Below are positions 55,171 through 64,000 of a DNA stretch of 64,000 nt, piece after piece. The notes below the pieces were generated by a model. It was not told the DNA's origin. It ran no database searches and saw only the letters and a list, made by a program, of their open reading frames with translations. The DNA is from Competibacter_A sp037045535 (GTDB lineage: Bacteria; Pseudomonadota; Gammaproteobacteria; Competibacterales; Competibacteraceae), in contig JBAOHI010000072.1 in NCBI GenBank assembly GCA_037045535.1, positions 1-64,000 on the forward strand. Direction: 5' to 3'. The position numbers were made by a program, and so were the translations under genes. Position 1 is the first letter of the stretch. Each line of letters begins with the position of its first letter.

Positions 55171-56277
55171 TCAGAGCAGCGGCGATAGCAACCGGGCGGT
55201 GGCTTCGGTCAGTCGCTGGGCGAGAGTGGCGCGCCGTCCGGGCCTGACATAACGGTCAGCCAACCGTAGGTCGGCGGCAAAACTCTCAGTCAATTGCGTG
55301 GCGAGTCTCGCATCGTAGAGTACTGCCATCGCTTCGAAGTTCAACGCGAGGCTGCGGTTATCGAAGTTGGCGCTACCGATCACCGCGATGCGTTCGTCCA
55401 CCAGCAACAGCTTCGCATGCAGCATAGCTGGACCGTATTCGTGGACGTGAACGCCGGCGCCGACCAGTTCGTCGTAATAGCTGCGAGCCGCGGCAGTGAC
55501 CAGCCGGGAATCACTTCGTTTGGGCGCGAGTACGCGTACATTGACACCGCGCAGAGCGGCGGTGACCAGGGCTGCGGTCAATGCTTCGCTCGGCACGAAA
55601 TAGGGGGTTGCCAGCGCAATTTGCCGCCGCGCGCCGGCAATGGCGGCGAAATAGAATTTGGCGATAGCATGGCGGTTGCTGTCGGGGCCGGATTCGATGA
55701 TTTGCAAATACGGCCCTGCTGCGATTTGCGGGATGTCGGGGAAAAATTCTCCCGCAAACGGCGCACGGTCAGTGGCGAAGCACCAGTCCTCTAAAAAAAT
55801 GAATTGCAGGCGCTGCACCGGTTCGCCTTCGATTCGCAGGTGGCTGTCACGCCAGGCATTCGCGCCGCAGTAACTTGCGCTATGCTCATCGCTGACGTTG
55901 ATGCCACCGACAAAGCCGGTGCGACCGTCGCAAACCACGATCTTGCGGTGCGTGCGGAAGTTGATATGGTTCGGTCGCAGTCGGCGCAAGCTGATTGGAT
56001 TGAACCAGGCAAACTCAGCTCCGGCGTTGAGCAGCGGTCGGATGAAGCGATGGTCCGTGTGGTCGGAGCCGATGGCGTCGAGCAATAGCCGTATCTCGAC
56101 GCCAGCGCGCGCTTTTGCGATCAGCAAATCCCGCAGACGGGTTCCCACCCGGTCGGGTTGCCACATGTAATATTCGAGGTGAACGTGGTGAGAGGCCGCC
56201 TCAATGGCCGCCTCAATGGCCTGAAAGCAAGCATCTCCGGTTTCCAGTACCGCCGCGCTTGCGGCGGGTGCGGGGGT
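55171..56277 (-). pseudogene. cls: Cardiolipin synthase, C-terminal fragment, split by IS4-family element
   Basis: The fragment runs from ASAAVLETGDACFQAIEAAIEAASHHVHLEYYMW onward. Both phospholipase-D HKD motifs are present: INFRTHRKIVVCDGRTGFVGGIN and AMLHAKLLLVDERIAVIGSANFDNRSL. The N-terminal end is cut at the insertion sequence (56278-57698); the other part is at 57710-58042. Fragment joining gives one full-length Cls (membrane anchor plus two PLD domains). The element adds its own start (MHNRVNSTV) from its end, so a truncated, membrane-anchor-less protein might still be made. Confidence 0.9.
56267..56277. repeat. 11-bp target-site duplication, left copy
   Basis: GGTGCGGGGGT directly flanks the left end of the IS and is repeated at 57699-57709. 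Confidence 0.9.
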
Positions 56278-57698
56278 CAATACTGTTGAATTAACACGAT
56301 TATGCACACAATATATTGAATTAGTTGAATGTTAATTCCAGAAGACCCATCGATAGCACAAATTTCTGGTTTGAAAATCCATGCCCCTTTCCTCCCTTCT
56401 TGACGCTTTTCTGCAGTTGATCCCGCACCGGCTGTCGTCAACCACCTTCCTGCTTTCACCGCAGGCATTTGTTCGCCGGTGCAAGCTCGCGCTGCCCAGC
56501 CTGATCGTCCTCTTGCTGTCCCTGACGGCCAGTGGCAAGAGTCAAGGCGTCGACGGCAAGGTGGGGGCCTTTTTCCGCCTGGCGCGACGGAGCGGTTTGT
56601 GGCCGGACGCCGAAGCTGTCCACCGGAGCACCGTCACCAAAGCCCGGGCCAAGCTCTCCTGGACCGCTTTCGAACAACTCCATCGTGACGTCGCGCGCCT
56701 CGCCTACGAGGTCTGGCCGACGGGGGATGAGTTCGCGTGGCAGGGCCTGTCGGTGTTTGCCATCGATGGCTCCAAATACCACCTCCCGGCCGCTGACGCC
56801 TTGCGTTCGGTGTTCGATCCCGATAGCGGGCTGGATCACCCCGGCCAAGGTCATTATCCCCAATGCTTGGTCTCCACGGCTTACGATGTCTTTCGCCGCC
56901 TGCCCGTGGCCCGCACCGTCCAGCCGATGGCCCACGCCAACGAACGGGAAGAGGTCAAGGCCCTGTTACCGCACCTTCCCGGCGGCGGGGTCTTGCTGTT
57001 GGATCGGGGCTATCCCAGCTACGAACTGATCAGCCATCTCCATCACCACTACCAAGGCTACTGGCTTATCCGCTGTCCGGCGTCGGCCACCTTTCCCGCC
57101 GTCGAAGCCTTCGTGCGCTCCGGCCAGGCGGAGGCCACGATCACCCTCCAGCCCCCGCAGGCGGAACCGATCCGGCTGCACGCCCTGCGCCTGCACAGTC
57201 CCGATGGCGAACGCTCCGTCCTCCTTACCAACCTGGAGGATCCCGTCCGTTTTCCCACCGCTGCCATCACCGCGCTCTATTTTCGCCGCTGGGCAGTGGA
57301 AACCCATTATCGCGACGAGAAAACCTCCCTCGACGTCGAAACCTTCCATAGCCAGACCGAGAACGGCATTCGTCAAGAGTTATTCGCCATTTTGATCGTG
57401 GCGGTCATCGCTCGGCTGTTAACTGTCCTGATGACCGATCCAGATCATCCTGCAGGAGTCGAACCCCAGTTCAAACATGCCGTGCTCACCCTAGCCCAAG
57501 AAGCCTTTGTCCTGACGCCAAAATGCCCTGAACGGGCCCTGGTGATATTCACTGAACTCCTGAACGAGATAGCTCGGGTGCGCTATTACCGACCCAAAAT
57601 CCCACGACCCTCGCAACCCCGTGTCTCCAAGAAACCCATTAACAAATGGCAGGTCGATAAAGCCAAACGAATGGCAAACGCTTAATTCAACAGTATTG
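56278..57698 (+). mobile_element. IS4-family insertion sequence, 1421 bp, complete
   Basis: The element has perfect 17-bp terminal inverted repeats (56278-56294 and 57682-57698, CAATACTGTTGAATTAA outward) and one transposase gene. An 11-bp direct duplication of target DNA flanks it, as expected for IS4. It interrupts cls in the linker between the membrane anchor and the first PLD domain. The intact ends, open transposase and exact duplication indicate a recent insertion. Confidence 0.95.
56381..57685 (+). CDS. IS4-family transposase
   Basis: A 434-aa DDE transposase. The first Asp is in FAIDGSKYHLP, the second in VLLLDRGYPSYELI, and the Glu in YFRRWAVETHYRDEK, which contains the IS4-family Y-(2)-R-(3)-E-(6)-K signature exactly. 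The stop codon lies inside the right inverted repeat. It has no frameshift. Confidence 0.95.
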   Translation: MPLSSLLDAFLQLIPHRLSSTTFLLSPQAFVRRCKLALPSLIVLLLSLTASGKSQGVDGKVGAFFRLARRSGLWPDAEAVHRSTVTKARAKLSWTAFEQLHRDVARLAYEVWPTGDEFAWQGLSVFAIDGSKYHLPAADALRSVFDPDSGLDHPGQGHYPQCLVSTAYDVFRRLPVARTVQPMAHANEREEVKALLPHLPGGGVLLLDRGYPSYELISHLHHHYQGYWLIRCPASATFPAVEAFVRSGQAEATITLQPPQAEPIRLHALRLHSPDGERSVLLTNLEDPVRFPTAAITALYFRRWAVETHYRDEKTSLDVETFHSQTENGIRQELFAILIVAVIARLLTVLMTDPDHPAGVEPQFKHAVLTLAQEAFVLTPKCPERALVIFTELLNEIARVRYYRPKIPRPSQPRVSKKPINKWQVDKAKRMANA

Positions 57699-57709
57699 GG
57701 TGCGGGGGT
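57699..57709. repeat. 11-bp target-site duplication, right copy
   Basis: This copy is identical to 56267-56277. Confidence 0.9.
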
Positions 57710-58042
57710 ACCCTGACCCAGTCGTTCAAGCAGTAGCGCTAATTGCCGTTCCAGAGTGGCCTTGGGAAAATCGGCGGCCATAGCCGGTCGGCGCTGCCTT
57801 AGGTGGCCGGTGGATTGGGCTAGGCGATTACGGGCACGGTCGTAGCGCCGCCGGCGCCGGCGCAGCCGCCGTGGTCCGAACAGCAGATAAATCAGAAAGC
57901 CGAAATAGGGCATGAACAGGAGCGCCAGCAGCCAAGCCAGTGTTGCGGTCGGCGAGCGGCGTTCCAGGATCAGCCCTACCCCCACCAGCGCGATCCACAG
58001 TAGCCACGCCAGCGATAGTAGGGCGGTCAGATGCGCTGTCAC
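57710..58042 (-). pseudogene. cls: Cardiolipin synthase, N-terminal fragment (membrane anchor)
   Basis: MTAHLTALLSLAWLLWIALVGVGLILERRSPTATLAWLLALLFMPYFGFLIYLLFG carries two TM segments and the R-P-TATLAW motif typical of Cls anchors; RRLRRRRRRYDRARNRL follows. The frame then runs through the target duplication into the IS. It lies 8 nt after phoH on the same strand, so it would be the second gene of that transcript. Confidence 0.9.
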
Positions 58043-58050
58043 CCTTGCGA

Positions 58051-59478
58051 CTAGAGCCGCTCGGACGCGAACTCAGCCAGCCGCGACCGTTCGCCACGCC
58101 GCAAGGTGACGTGTCCACCGTGCGGCCAATCTTTGAAACGATCCACCACGTAGGTCAGGCCAGAGGTCGTTTCCGACAGGTAGGGTGTATCGATCTGGGC
58201 GATATTGCCAAGACAGATCACCTTGGTGCCAGGACCAGCGCGGGTGATCAGGGTTTTCATCTGTTTCGAGGTCAGATTCTGGGCCTCGTCGATGATCAGG
58301 TACTTGTTCTGGAAGGTCCGGCCGCGCATGAAGTTGAGGGAGCGAATCTTGATCTTGTTGCTCAACAGATCGGCGGTCGCAGCGCGACCCCATTCGCCGC
58401 TTTCCTGAGGGGCGAGGACTTCCAGGTTGTCCATCAACGCTCCCATCCAGGGGGTCATCTTTTCCTCCTCGGTGCCGGGGAGAAAACCGATGTCCTCACC
58501 GACCGGCACGGTGACGCGAGTCATGATGATTTCCCGGTAGCGCTTGGCGTCTAGCGTTTGCGCCAGGCCAGCGGCCAGCGCCAGGAGGGTTTTGCCGGTT
58601 CCGGCTGCGCCCAGCAGGGTCACAAAATCGATTTCAGGATCCAGTAGCAGGTTGAGTGCGAAATTCTGTTCCCGATTACGGGCGGTGATGCCCCAGACCG
58701 CATGGTTGGCGGTAGTGTGGTCTCTGAGGATTTCGATGACCGCTTCGTTGCCACGCAGTTGCCGGACGATGAAAGCGGTTGGCGTATCGGTTTGGAACAG
58801 GCCCTGATTGGGGTACCAATCCGCTATATCGGTGCCGCGGACTCGGTAATAGGTCCGGCCACTGTCCTTCCACGAATCCAGATCCTTGCCGTGGGTATCC
58901 CAGAAGTCGGCGGGCAGTTCCTGAGTGCCACTGTACAGCAGGTTGACGTCATCGAGCGCCTGATCATTGTAGTAATCCTCAGCGTGCAGGCCGAGGATGG
59001 CAGCCTTGATCCGCAGGTTGATGTCCTTCGAGACCAGCGTGACTCGACTGCCGGGATGATCCTGCCGCAGACTCAGCGCCATGCCGAGGATATCGTGATC
59101 CGGAGTGTTGCCGGGTAGCAGGTCAGTTGGAGAACGAAGGCGGCTTGGACGAGTTTGAAAAAACAATCGCCCGCTGGCCGGCTCTCCTCGCTGGCCGATC
59201 AGGCCGGGCAACGGCAAACCCCGGTCGATGGCCTCTTTGCTAGCCTCGGCGATCAGCTCGTCCAGAAACCGGCTGACTTGACGGACGTTACGGGCGACTT
59301 CCGAAACCCCTTTCTTGGCATGATCCAGTTCTTCCAGGACCATCATCGGTAGATGAATGTCGTGCTCCTTAAAGCGAAACAGGGCCGTCGGATCGTGGAT
59401 GAGGACGTTGGTATCGAGCACGAAAAGGCGGGGGCCGGTCAGGTCGGATAGAGTTTGGTCAGCGGAGATATCGGTCAT
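58051..59478 (-). CDS. PIN-PhoH family ATPase/ribonuclease
   Basis: A 475-aa protein. The N-terminal PIN domain begins LFVLDTNVLIHDPTALFRF (first Asp) and has later acidic residues in GNTPDHDILGMAL and VTLVSKDINLRIKA. The C-terminal PhoH ATPase has LLGAAGTGKTLLALAAGL (Walker A) and YLIIDEAQNLT (Walker B). PIN-PhoH proteins unwind and cut RNA. It is complete and precedes the broken cls. Confidence 0.9.
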   Translation of the reverse strand: MTDISADQTLSDLTGPRLFVLDTNVLIHDPTALFRFKEHDIHLPMMVLEELDHAKKGVSEVARNVRQVSRFLDELIAEASKEAIDRGLPLPGLIGQRGEPASGRLFFQTRPSRLRSPTDLLPGNTPDHDILGMALSLRQDHPGSRVTLVSKDINLRIKAAILGLHAEDYYNDQALDDVNLLYSGTQELPADFWDTHGKDLDSWKDSGRTYYRVRGTDIADWYPNQGLFQTDTPTAFIVRQLRGNEAVIEILRDHTTANHAVWGITARNREQNFALNLLLDPEIDFVTLLGAAGTGKTLLALAAGLAQTLDAKRYREIIMTRVTVPVGEDIGFLPGTEEEKMTPWMGALMDNLEVLAPQESGEWGRAATADLLSNKIKIRSLNFMRGRTFQNKYLIIDEAQNLTSKQMKTLITRAGPGTKVICLGNIAQIDTPYLSETTSGLTYVVDRFKDWPHGGHVTLRRGERSRLAEFASERL

Positions 59479-59635
59479 GGGTATGAGATGGACCGTCGCG
59501 GAACGGAGGATCGGGAGGGTTTTAGAGAAGGATGAGCTGAACTCAGGATAAGTCGCACAGGATAAGTCGCACGGGTTGAAAGGATTGCGTCGCGTGGCCC
59601 TTTGCTGTGGCGCGATGCCGGAAAAGCACAGGAGG

Positions 59636-60112
59636 TCAGGCTATGGCTGGCAGCGCCTCGACCGCTGCCAACACGTTTTCCGCATGACCGTCTACCTTGA
59701 CCTTACGCCATGCCCTGCGCAGCGTGCCGTCGGAGTCGATCAAGAAGGTGCTGCGCTCCACGCCCAGCGACTCCTTGCCATAAAGTTTTTTGAGTTTGAT
59801 CACGTCGAATAACTTACACAGGGATTCGTCGCTGTCGGAGATCAGTTGGAACGGAAAGCCATGCTTCGTGCGAAAGTTCTCGTGGCTATGCAAACTGTCG
59901 CGGGAGACGCCGAACACGATCGTCTTTAGCGTAGCGAATCGGTCGTGCAAATCCCGGAACTGCTGGCCCTCCATCGTGCAGCCCGGCGTGTTGTCCCTTG
60001 GATAGAAGTACAACACCACTCGATGACCGCGCAGTTCGGCAAGCCGCACAGTCAAGCCATCGGTAGCGGAAGCGGTAAAGTCGGGGATCGGTTGGCCCAG
60101 GCTGACGCTCAT
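59636..60112 (-). CDS. bcp: Thioredoxin-dependent thiol peroxidase (Bcp)
   Basis: A 158-aa atypical 2-Cys peroxiredoxin. VVLYFYPRDNTPGCTMEGQQFRDLHDRF has the peroxidatic Cys in PGCT; the resolving Cys position five residues later is replaced (Glu-Gly), so a 1-Cys-type mechanism is possible. GKESLGVERSTFLIDSDGTLRRAW completes the family. It detoxifies peroxides. The start at 60110-60112 lies 7 nt after the gcvR stop. Confidence 0.9.
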   Translation of the reverse strand: MSVSLGQPIPDFTASATDGLTVRLAELRGHRVVLYFYPRDNTPGCTMEGQQFRDLHDRFATLKTIVFGVSRDSLHSHENFRTKHGFPFQLISDSDESLCKLFDVIKLKKLYGKESLGVERSTFLIDSDGTLRRAWRKVKVDGHAENVLAAVEALPAIA

Positions 60113-60119
60113 GGTCGAT

Positions 60120-60650
60120 TCACCCCTTGATCGGCTCCAGCACAGCATCCAAATTCAGATCGTCGCAGAAATCCAGGAATTCCTCTCGTAACATCGCGAT
60201 ATGCATATTAGCCGGAATGCCGATCGCCAGGTTGACCGAGAACATCGGTGTCCCGGTGTGCGGCGCGCTGTAGCTACGGGTGACCATGTCCTCGATGTTG
60301 ATCGAGCGGCTGGCAAAGAAACTGGCCAAATGATGGACGATACCCGTTTGATTGACGGCCACCACTTCCACCGCGTAGGGCAGCACATCACCCGCCGGCG
60401 CGCGACTTTCGGTACGCTTGGTGATGATGGTCATGTTCAGCGCCTGTTCCAGCCGCTTAAGCTGCATTTCCAGCTTAGTTAGGGTATTCCAGTTACCCTG
60501 CACCAGCAGCAAGATAGCGAACTCCCCCCCCAATACCGTCATGCGGCTGTCCACGATGCCGCAATCACATTCCAGAATCACGCGGGATAGCTCGTTGACG
60601 AGGCCAGGACGGTCTTCGCCCAGGGCGGAAACGACGAGATAGTTTTTCAC
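60120..60650 (-). CDS. gcvR: Glycine cleavage system transcriptional repressor GcvR-like ACT protein
   Basis: A 176-aa protein with two ACT domains: YLVVSALGEDRPGLVNELSRVILECDCGIVDSRMTVLGGEFAILLLVQG and VVAVNQTGIVHHLASFFASRSINIEDMVTRSYSAPHTGTPMFSVNL. GcvR controls GcvA by sensing glycine. It forms gcvR-bcp, divergent from dapA-bamC, the order seen in enterobacteria. Confidence 0.88.
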   Translation of the reverse strand: MKNYLVVSALGEDRPGLVNELSRVILECDCGIVDSRMTVLGGEFAILLLVQGNWNTLTKLEMQLKRLEQALNMTIITKRTESRAPAGDVLPYAVEVVAVNQTGIVHHLASFFASRSINIEDMVTRSYSAPHTGTPMFSVNLAIGIPANMHIAMLREEFLDFCDDLNLDAVLEPIKG

Positions 60651-60817
60651 GGACCAAGGCTTCCTACAGGCAAATAGACGAAATTCTCAGGATTCAGTGT
60701 ACAGGCATCCCGTCAGGGTGAAAACCGCTTCCGCGTCGGTTTTCGGGGGCGCTTGTCAACCCCGCCCGGTATCCGTACCATGCGGCGATTGCAAGTCACT
60801 CAGAGAGTACTAAGACT

Positions 60818-61693
60818 ATGTTTCGGGGCAGTATGGTGGCGATCGTTACGCCGATGCGGGCGGATGGCACACTGGATTATGAGGCGCTGGCGCGTTTGGT
60901 GGAGTTTCACATCGAAAACGGAACCGACGCCATCATCTCCGTCGGTACCACCGGGGAATCGGCGACGCTGGATTTTGAGGAGCACATCCGGGTGGTGCAA
61001 CGGACGGTGGAATTGGTCAAGGGCCGGATACCGGTCATCGCCGGGACGGGTGCCAATTCGACGACCGAGGCTTTACATCTGACCCAGCGCTCGATGGAGG
61101 CCGGCGCGGATGCTTGCTTGCTGGTCACGCCCTATTACAACAAACCGACCCAGGAAGGTTTGTACCGCCATTACAAGTTGATCGCCGATCGCGTGGCGAT
61201 CCCGCAGATACTTTACAACGTGCCCGGCCGCACTGCCTGCGATCTAAAACCCGAGACTGTCGAGCGGTTGGCTGATATCCCTAACATCGTCGGTATCAAG
61301 GAGGCTAGCACCCTTGAGCGCATCCAGGAGCTGGTGCGACGTTGCGGCGAACGTCTGGATGTCTACAGCGGCGACGACGGCATTGCCGCCGAAGCGATTC
61401 TCAGTGGCGCCAAAGGGGTGATATCGGTGACCGCCAACGTCGCGCCGGGGCTTATGCACGAGATGAGCGTCGCTGCCTTGGCTGGGGATCGTACCCAGAC
61501 CGAAGCTGTCAACGGCCGGCTGATTGAGTTGCACAAAGCGCTGTTTCTCGAATCCAACCCGATTCCGGTGAAGTGGGCAGTCCATCAGTTGGGCCTGATT
61601 CCACCGGGGATCCGCCTGCCGTTGACGCCGTTGTCGGAGGCGTTCCAACCGGCGGTGCGGGCGGCGATGCAACAGGCTGGAGTGATCCAATAA
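60818..61693 (+). CDS. dapA: 4-hydroxy-tetrahydrodipicolinate synthase
   Basis: A 291-aa TIM-barrel aldolase. SVGTTGESATLDFEEH, LVTPYYNKPTQEGLYRHYK, ILYNVPGRTACDL (catalytic Tyr region) and NIVGIKEASTLERI (Schiff-base Lys) are all intact. It catalyses the first committed step of lysine and diaminopimelate synthesis. The start ATG at 60818 gives the usual length. Confidence 0.95.
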   Translation: MFRGSMVAIVTPMRADGTLDYEALARLVEFHIENGTDAIISVGTTGESATLDFEEHIRVVQRTVELVKGRIPVIAGTGANSTTEALHLTQRSMEAGADACLLVTPYYNKPTQEGLYRHYKLIADRVAIPQILYNVPGRTACDLKPETVERLADIPNIVGIKEASTLERIQELVRRCGERLDVYSGDDGIAAEAILSGAKGVISVTANVAPGLMHEMSVAALAGDRTQTEAVNGRLIELHKALFLESNPIPVKWAVHQLGLIPPGIRLPLTPLSEAFQPAVRAAMQQAGVIQ

Positions 61694-61700
61694 CATCATG

Positions 61701-62876
61701 ATGAAACGTTTTGTCCTAACAACATGGCGCGCCACGGTTCCGCTCGCGGCGCTGACGGCACTGACCGCCTGCTCCACCAACCTGGGTACCTTATTGCCGG
61801 ATCGGCGACCCGACTACCGGAAAAGTACTCTATCGCAGCCACTGGAAATTCCGCCTGACCTGACCGCGTCCACTATCGACGACACGCTGGTGGTGCCGGA
61901 ACTCAATCCGGCTGGCTCGGCCAAGCTGTCCGCCTATTCCAGCGAGCGGGGCGGGCCGCAACCGCAGGCCAAGAAGGCCGAGGCGGTTTTGCCGCCGCAA
62001 CCGGGTATCACGCTGGAGCAGACTGGCAATCAGCGTTGGCTGGTCGTGTCGGCGCCCCCGGATCAGGTGTGGCCCAAGGTGCGGGAATTCTGGACCAGCA
62101 ACGGCTTCGCCTTGAAGCGGGACGATCCCACCATCGGTATCATGGAAACCGACTGGCTGGAAAATCGCGCCGATATTCCTCAGGACGGTATCCGTGCCGT
62201 TTTGAAAAAATATTTGGATATTCTTTACTCGGCGCCGACTCGCGACCGATTTCGAGTCCGATTGGAGCGGGCTACCGACGGCAACGCCACCGATATCTAC
62301 TTGACTCATTCTGGGGTAGAGGAAGTCGCGATCGGCGGCGCCTCCGCCAGCGCCAGCAATGTTTTCATCTGGCAACGGCGACCTCCTGACCCGGAGCTGG
62401 AAGCCGAGATGCTCAATCGGCTGATGGTTTATCTTGGCGCTTCGGAAAAACGGGCCGAGGCCCAAGCCAAGGCCGGTGCGTCGGCGGGGCCGCGCGTCCG
62501 CTTGGTCGAGCAGGGCGACGAAAGTCAGTTGGTCATCAGCGAAGATTATTCCCGCGCTTGGCGATTGGTGGGGTTGGCTCTGGATAGTAGCAATTACGCG
62601 GTAGAAGAGCAGAACCGCGCCCAAGGCTTGTACGTGGTCGAATATCGCGATCCTGAAAAGGAAAACCAGAAGCCGGGCGAGGAAGAAAGCTGGTTTTCCA
62701 AGCTGGCGTTCTGGCGAGGTAAGCCGGGAGCCCCACCGCCGGGAACCCGCTATCGAGTGCGGTTGGCTGGCCAGGGTGGACAGACCGTGGTGGTCGTGCG
62801 CGACAGCGGGGATCAGCCGGATCGTTCAGCAGGCGCCCGGCAGGTTTTGGATGCCTTGCAGAAAATCATCAAGTAA
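61701..62876 (+). CDS. bamC: Outer-membrane assembly lipoprotein BamC
   Basis: A 391-aa lipoprotein with lipobox LTALTACSTN. DRRPDYRKSTLSQPLEIPPDLT is the conserved unstructured N-terminal segment that binds BamD. The two helix-grip domains are visible (WLVVSAPPDQVWPKVREFWTSNGFALKRDDPTIGIMETDW and LVISEDYSRAWRLVGLALDSSNYAVEEQNRAQGLYVVEY). It follows dapA by 7 nt, as in enterobacteria (dapA-nlpB). Confidence 0.92.
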   Translation: MKRFVLTTWRATVPLAALTALTACSTNLGTLLPDRRPDYRKSTLSQPLEIPPDLTASTIDDTLVVPELNPAGSAKLSAYSSERGGPQPQAKKAEAVLPPQPGITLEQTGNQRWLVVSAPPDQVWPKVREFWTSNGFALKRDDPTIGIMETDWLENRADIPQDGIRAVLKKYLDILYSAPTRDRFRVRLERATDGNATDIYLTHSGVEEVAIGGASASASNVFIWQRRPPDPELEAEMLNRLMVYLGASEKRAEAQAKAGASAGPRVRLVEQGDESQLVISEDYSRAWRLVGLALDSSNYAVEEQNRAQGLYVVEYRDPEKENQKPGEEESWFSKLAFWRGKPGAPPPGTRYRVRLAGQGGQTVVVVRDSGDQPDRSAGARQVLDALQKIIK

Positions 62877-62947
62877 CCTGGGGTTTCGGTCGCTCCGGTG
62901 CTAGGGCTGGAGCCGACCGGATTCCCGGTGATGCCGGAATTCTCGGT

Positions 62948-64000
62948 TTGAACGCGCGTATTCGGCGGTTGCCGCCGCAATTGATCAGCCAGATCGCGGC
63001 AGGCGAAGTGGTCGAGCGACCTGCGTCGATCGTGAAGGAACTGCTTGAAAACAGCCTGGACGCCGGTGCAACTCGCATTCGAGTCGAGGTGGAACAAGGT
63101 GGTGCCCGTTTGATTCGAGTCCGCGATGATGGGAGCGGCATCCATCGCGATGATTTGCCGCTCGCGCTTGTCCGCCATGCCACCAGCAAGATCGCCAGCT
63201 TCGAGGATCTCCAGCGTGTCGCTAGCCTGGGCTTTCGGGGCGAAGCGTTGCCGAGCATCGCGTCCGTTGCCCACCTGACACTGACCTCTCGAACGCCGGA
63301 TCAGGCCGATGGCTGGCGGATCGGCGGCAATGAAGGCGAGGCGATCGGTGAACCTGTTCCCGCCCCCCATTCCGTCGGCACGACGGTCGAGGTTCGTGAC
63401 CTATTCTTCAATGTGCCGGCCCGGCGCAAGTTTTTGCGCGGCGAGCGCACCGAGTTCGGCCATATCGAAGAAGGCATCCGGCGGCTGGCCTTGAGCCAGT
63501 TCTCGGTCGGGTTCGGTCTTTGGCACAACCAGCGCACCATTTTGAATCTGGAGCCAGCGGTCGAGCCAACCGCTCGGACCCGGCGGGTGGCGGAGCTGTG
63601 CGGCCAGGAATTCGCGGCCGCCAGCTTGCTCGTTCAACAGGATGTGGCAGGTTTGCGGGTGTGGGGTTGGCTCGGTCTACCGTCGATTGCCCGCGCTCAA
63701 CCGGACTTGCAATATTTTTTCGTCAATGGCCGGCCGGTGCGTGATCGGACCATTGCTCATGCGGTGCGCCAGGCTTATCAGGACGTGCTTTATCGGGATC
63801 GCCACCCGGCGGTGGTGCTGTATCTCGAACTCGATCCGGCGTCGGTCGATGTCAATGCCCATCCAGCCAAGCAGGAGGTGCGATTTCGAGAGTCCTCGCT
63901 CGTGCACGAAACCGTCCGCCGCGTTGTTCAGACCATCCTAGCCGAGGCGCGTCCGGGCGAGGCGCTACCGCCGATGACGCAGGCTGGTGAGCGATTCGGG
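62948..64000 (+). CDS. mutL: DNA mismatch repair protein MutL, N-terminal part (runs off window)
   Basis: The frame begins at a TTG (62948-62950) and reads NARIRRLPPQLISQIAAGEVVERPASIVKELLENSLDAGA, the GHKL ATPase N terminus of MutL. VRDDGSGIHRDDL, RHATSKI, SLGFRGEALPSIASVAHL and the C-terminal VNGRPVRDR and VDVNAHPAKQEVRF are all typical. No ATG lies in frame nearby, so TTG is the likely start, with no strong ribosome-binding site. About 350 residues are seen; the dimerisation domain is missing beyond the right edge. Confidence 0.93.
   Translation, partial: MNARIRRLPPQLISQIAAGEVVERPASIVKELLENSLDAGATRIRVEVEQGGARLIRVRDDGSGIHRDDLPLALVRHATSKIASFEDLQRVASLGFRGEALPSIASVAHLTLTSRTPDQADGWRIGGNEGEAIGEPVPAPHSVGTTVEVRDLFFNVPARRKFLRGERTEFGHIEEGIRRLALSQFSVGFGLWHNQRTILNLEPAVEPTARTRRVAELCGQEFAAASLLVQQDVAGLRVWGWLGLPSIARAQPDLQYFFVNGRPVRDRTIAHAVRQAYQDVLYRDRHPAVVLYLELDPASVDVNAHPAKQEVRFRESSLVHETVRRVVQTILAEARPGEALPPMTQAGERFG

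Overview
The window reads as two joined pieces of different character. From about 7.2 kb to the right end it looks like a gammaproteobacterial chromosome. The gene orders bamD/rluD-pgeF, trxA-rho(-ubiT)/rhlB and gcvR-bcp/dapA-bamC are typical of Gammaproteobacteria. A class I PHA synthase, a Pil-Chp chemosensory cluster and a bacteriohemerythrin suggest an environmental, storage-polymer-forming organism. Competibacteraceae-like is my guess and is not tested by any search. The left ~7.05 kb is different: secreted, Pro/Ala-rich, multi-domain cupredoxin lipoproteins, GC-rich intergenic repeats, and about 15 apparent frameshifts in under 7 kb. That style recalls Chloroflexota. A chimeric assembly join near 7.05-7.15 kb is the simplest explanation.

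Layout. 1-339: end of a response regulator. 605-6692: three frameshifted secreted or membrane genes with cupredoxin and His-rich helical domains, separated by long repeat-filled gaps. 7195-20560: one leftward type III-B CRISPR-Cas operon, in transcription order cas6, NE0113-family CARF gene, cmr1, cas10/cmr2 (frameshifted), cmr3, cmr4, cmr5, hicA, hicB, cmr6, DxTHG CARF-HEPN RNase, Uma2 nuclease, csx16, cas2. No CRISPR array and no cas1 are visible. 20902-20978: tRNA-Arg(CCG). 21341-40578: housekeeping genes (cytochrome c, Atm1-type ABC exporter, bamD, rluD, pgeF, thiL, trxA-rho-ubiT, rhlB, ggt, pilU, HAD phosphatase, prlC, bacteriohemerythrin) with two decayed genes (FIST/hybrid-kinase remnant; GIDE-like). 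40787-43845: phaC and a DraG-like ADP-ribosylglycohydrolase. 44192-54655: chemosensory operon (7-8 TM protein, PilG-like and PilH-like regulators, CheW, PilJ-like MCP, ChpA-like hybrid kinase with two compensating frameshifts, two CheW-like proteins, PilZ). 54701-58042: glycosyltransferase remnant and a cardiolipin synthase gene split by an IS4-family element with an 11-bp target duplication. 58051-64000: PIN-PhoH ATPase, bcp, gcvR, dapA, bamC and the start of mutL.

The most interesting unit is the CRISPR operon. It combines a Cmr effector with a cyclase-type Cas10, a CARF-HEPN RNase, two candidate cyclic-oligoadenylate-removing proteins (NE0113 family and Csx16), a HicAB toxin-antitoxin pair wedged between cmr5 and cmr6, and a Uma2 nuclease. 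Nearly every gene overlaps or abuts its neighbour, so they are probably co-transcribed. Three identical 14-bp palindromes sit at the few gaps in this operon.
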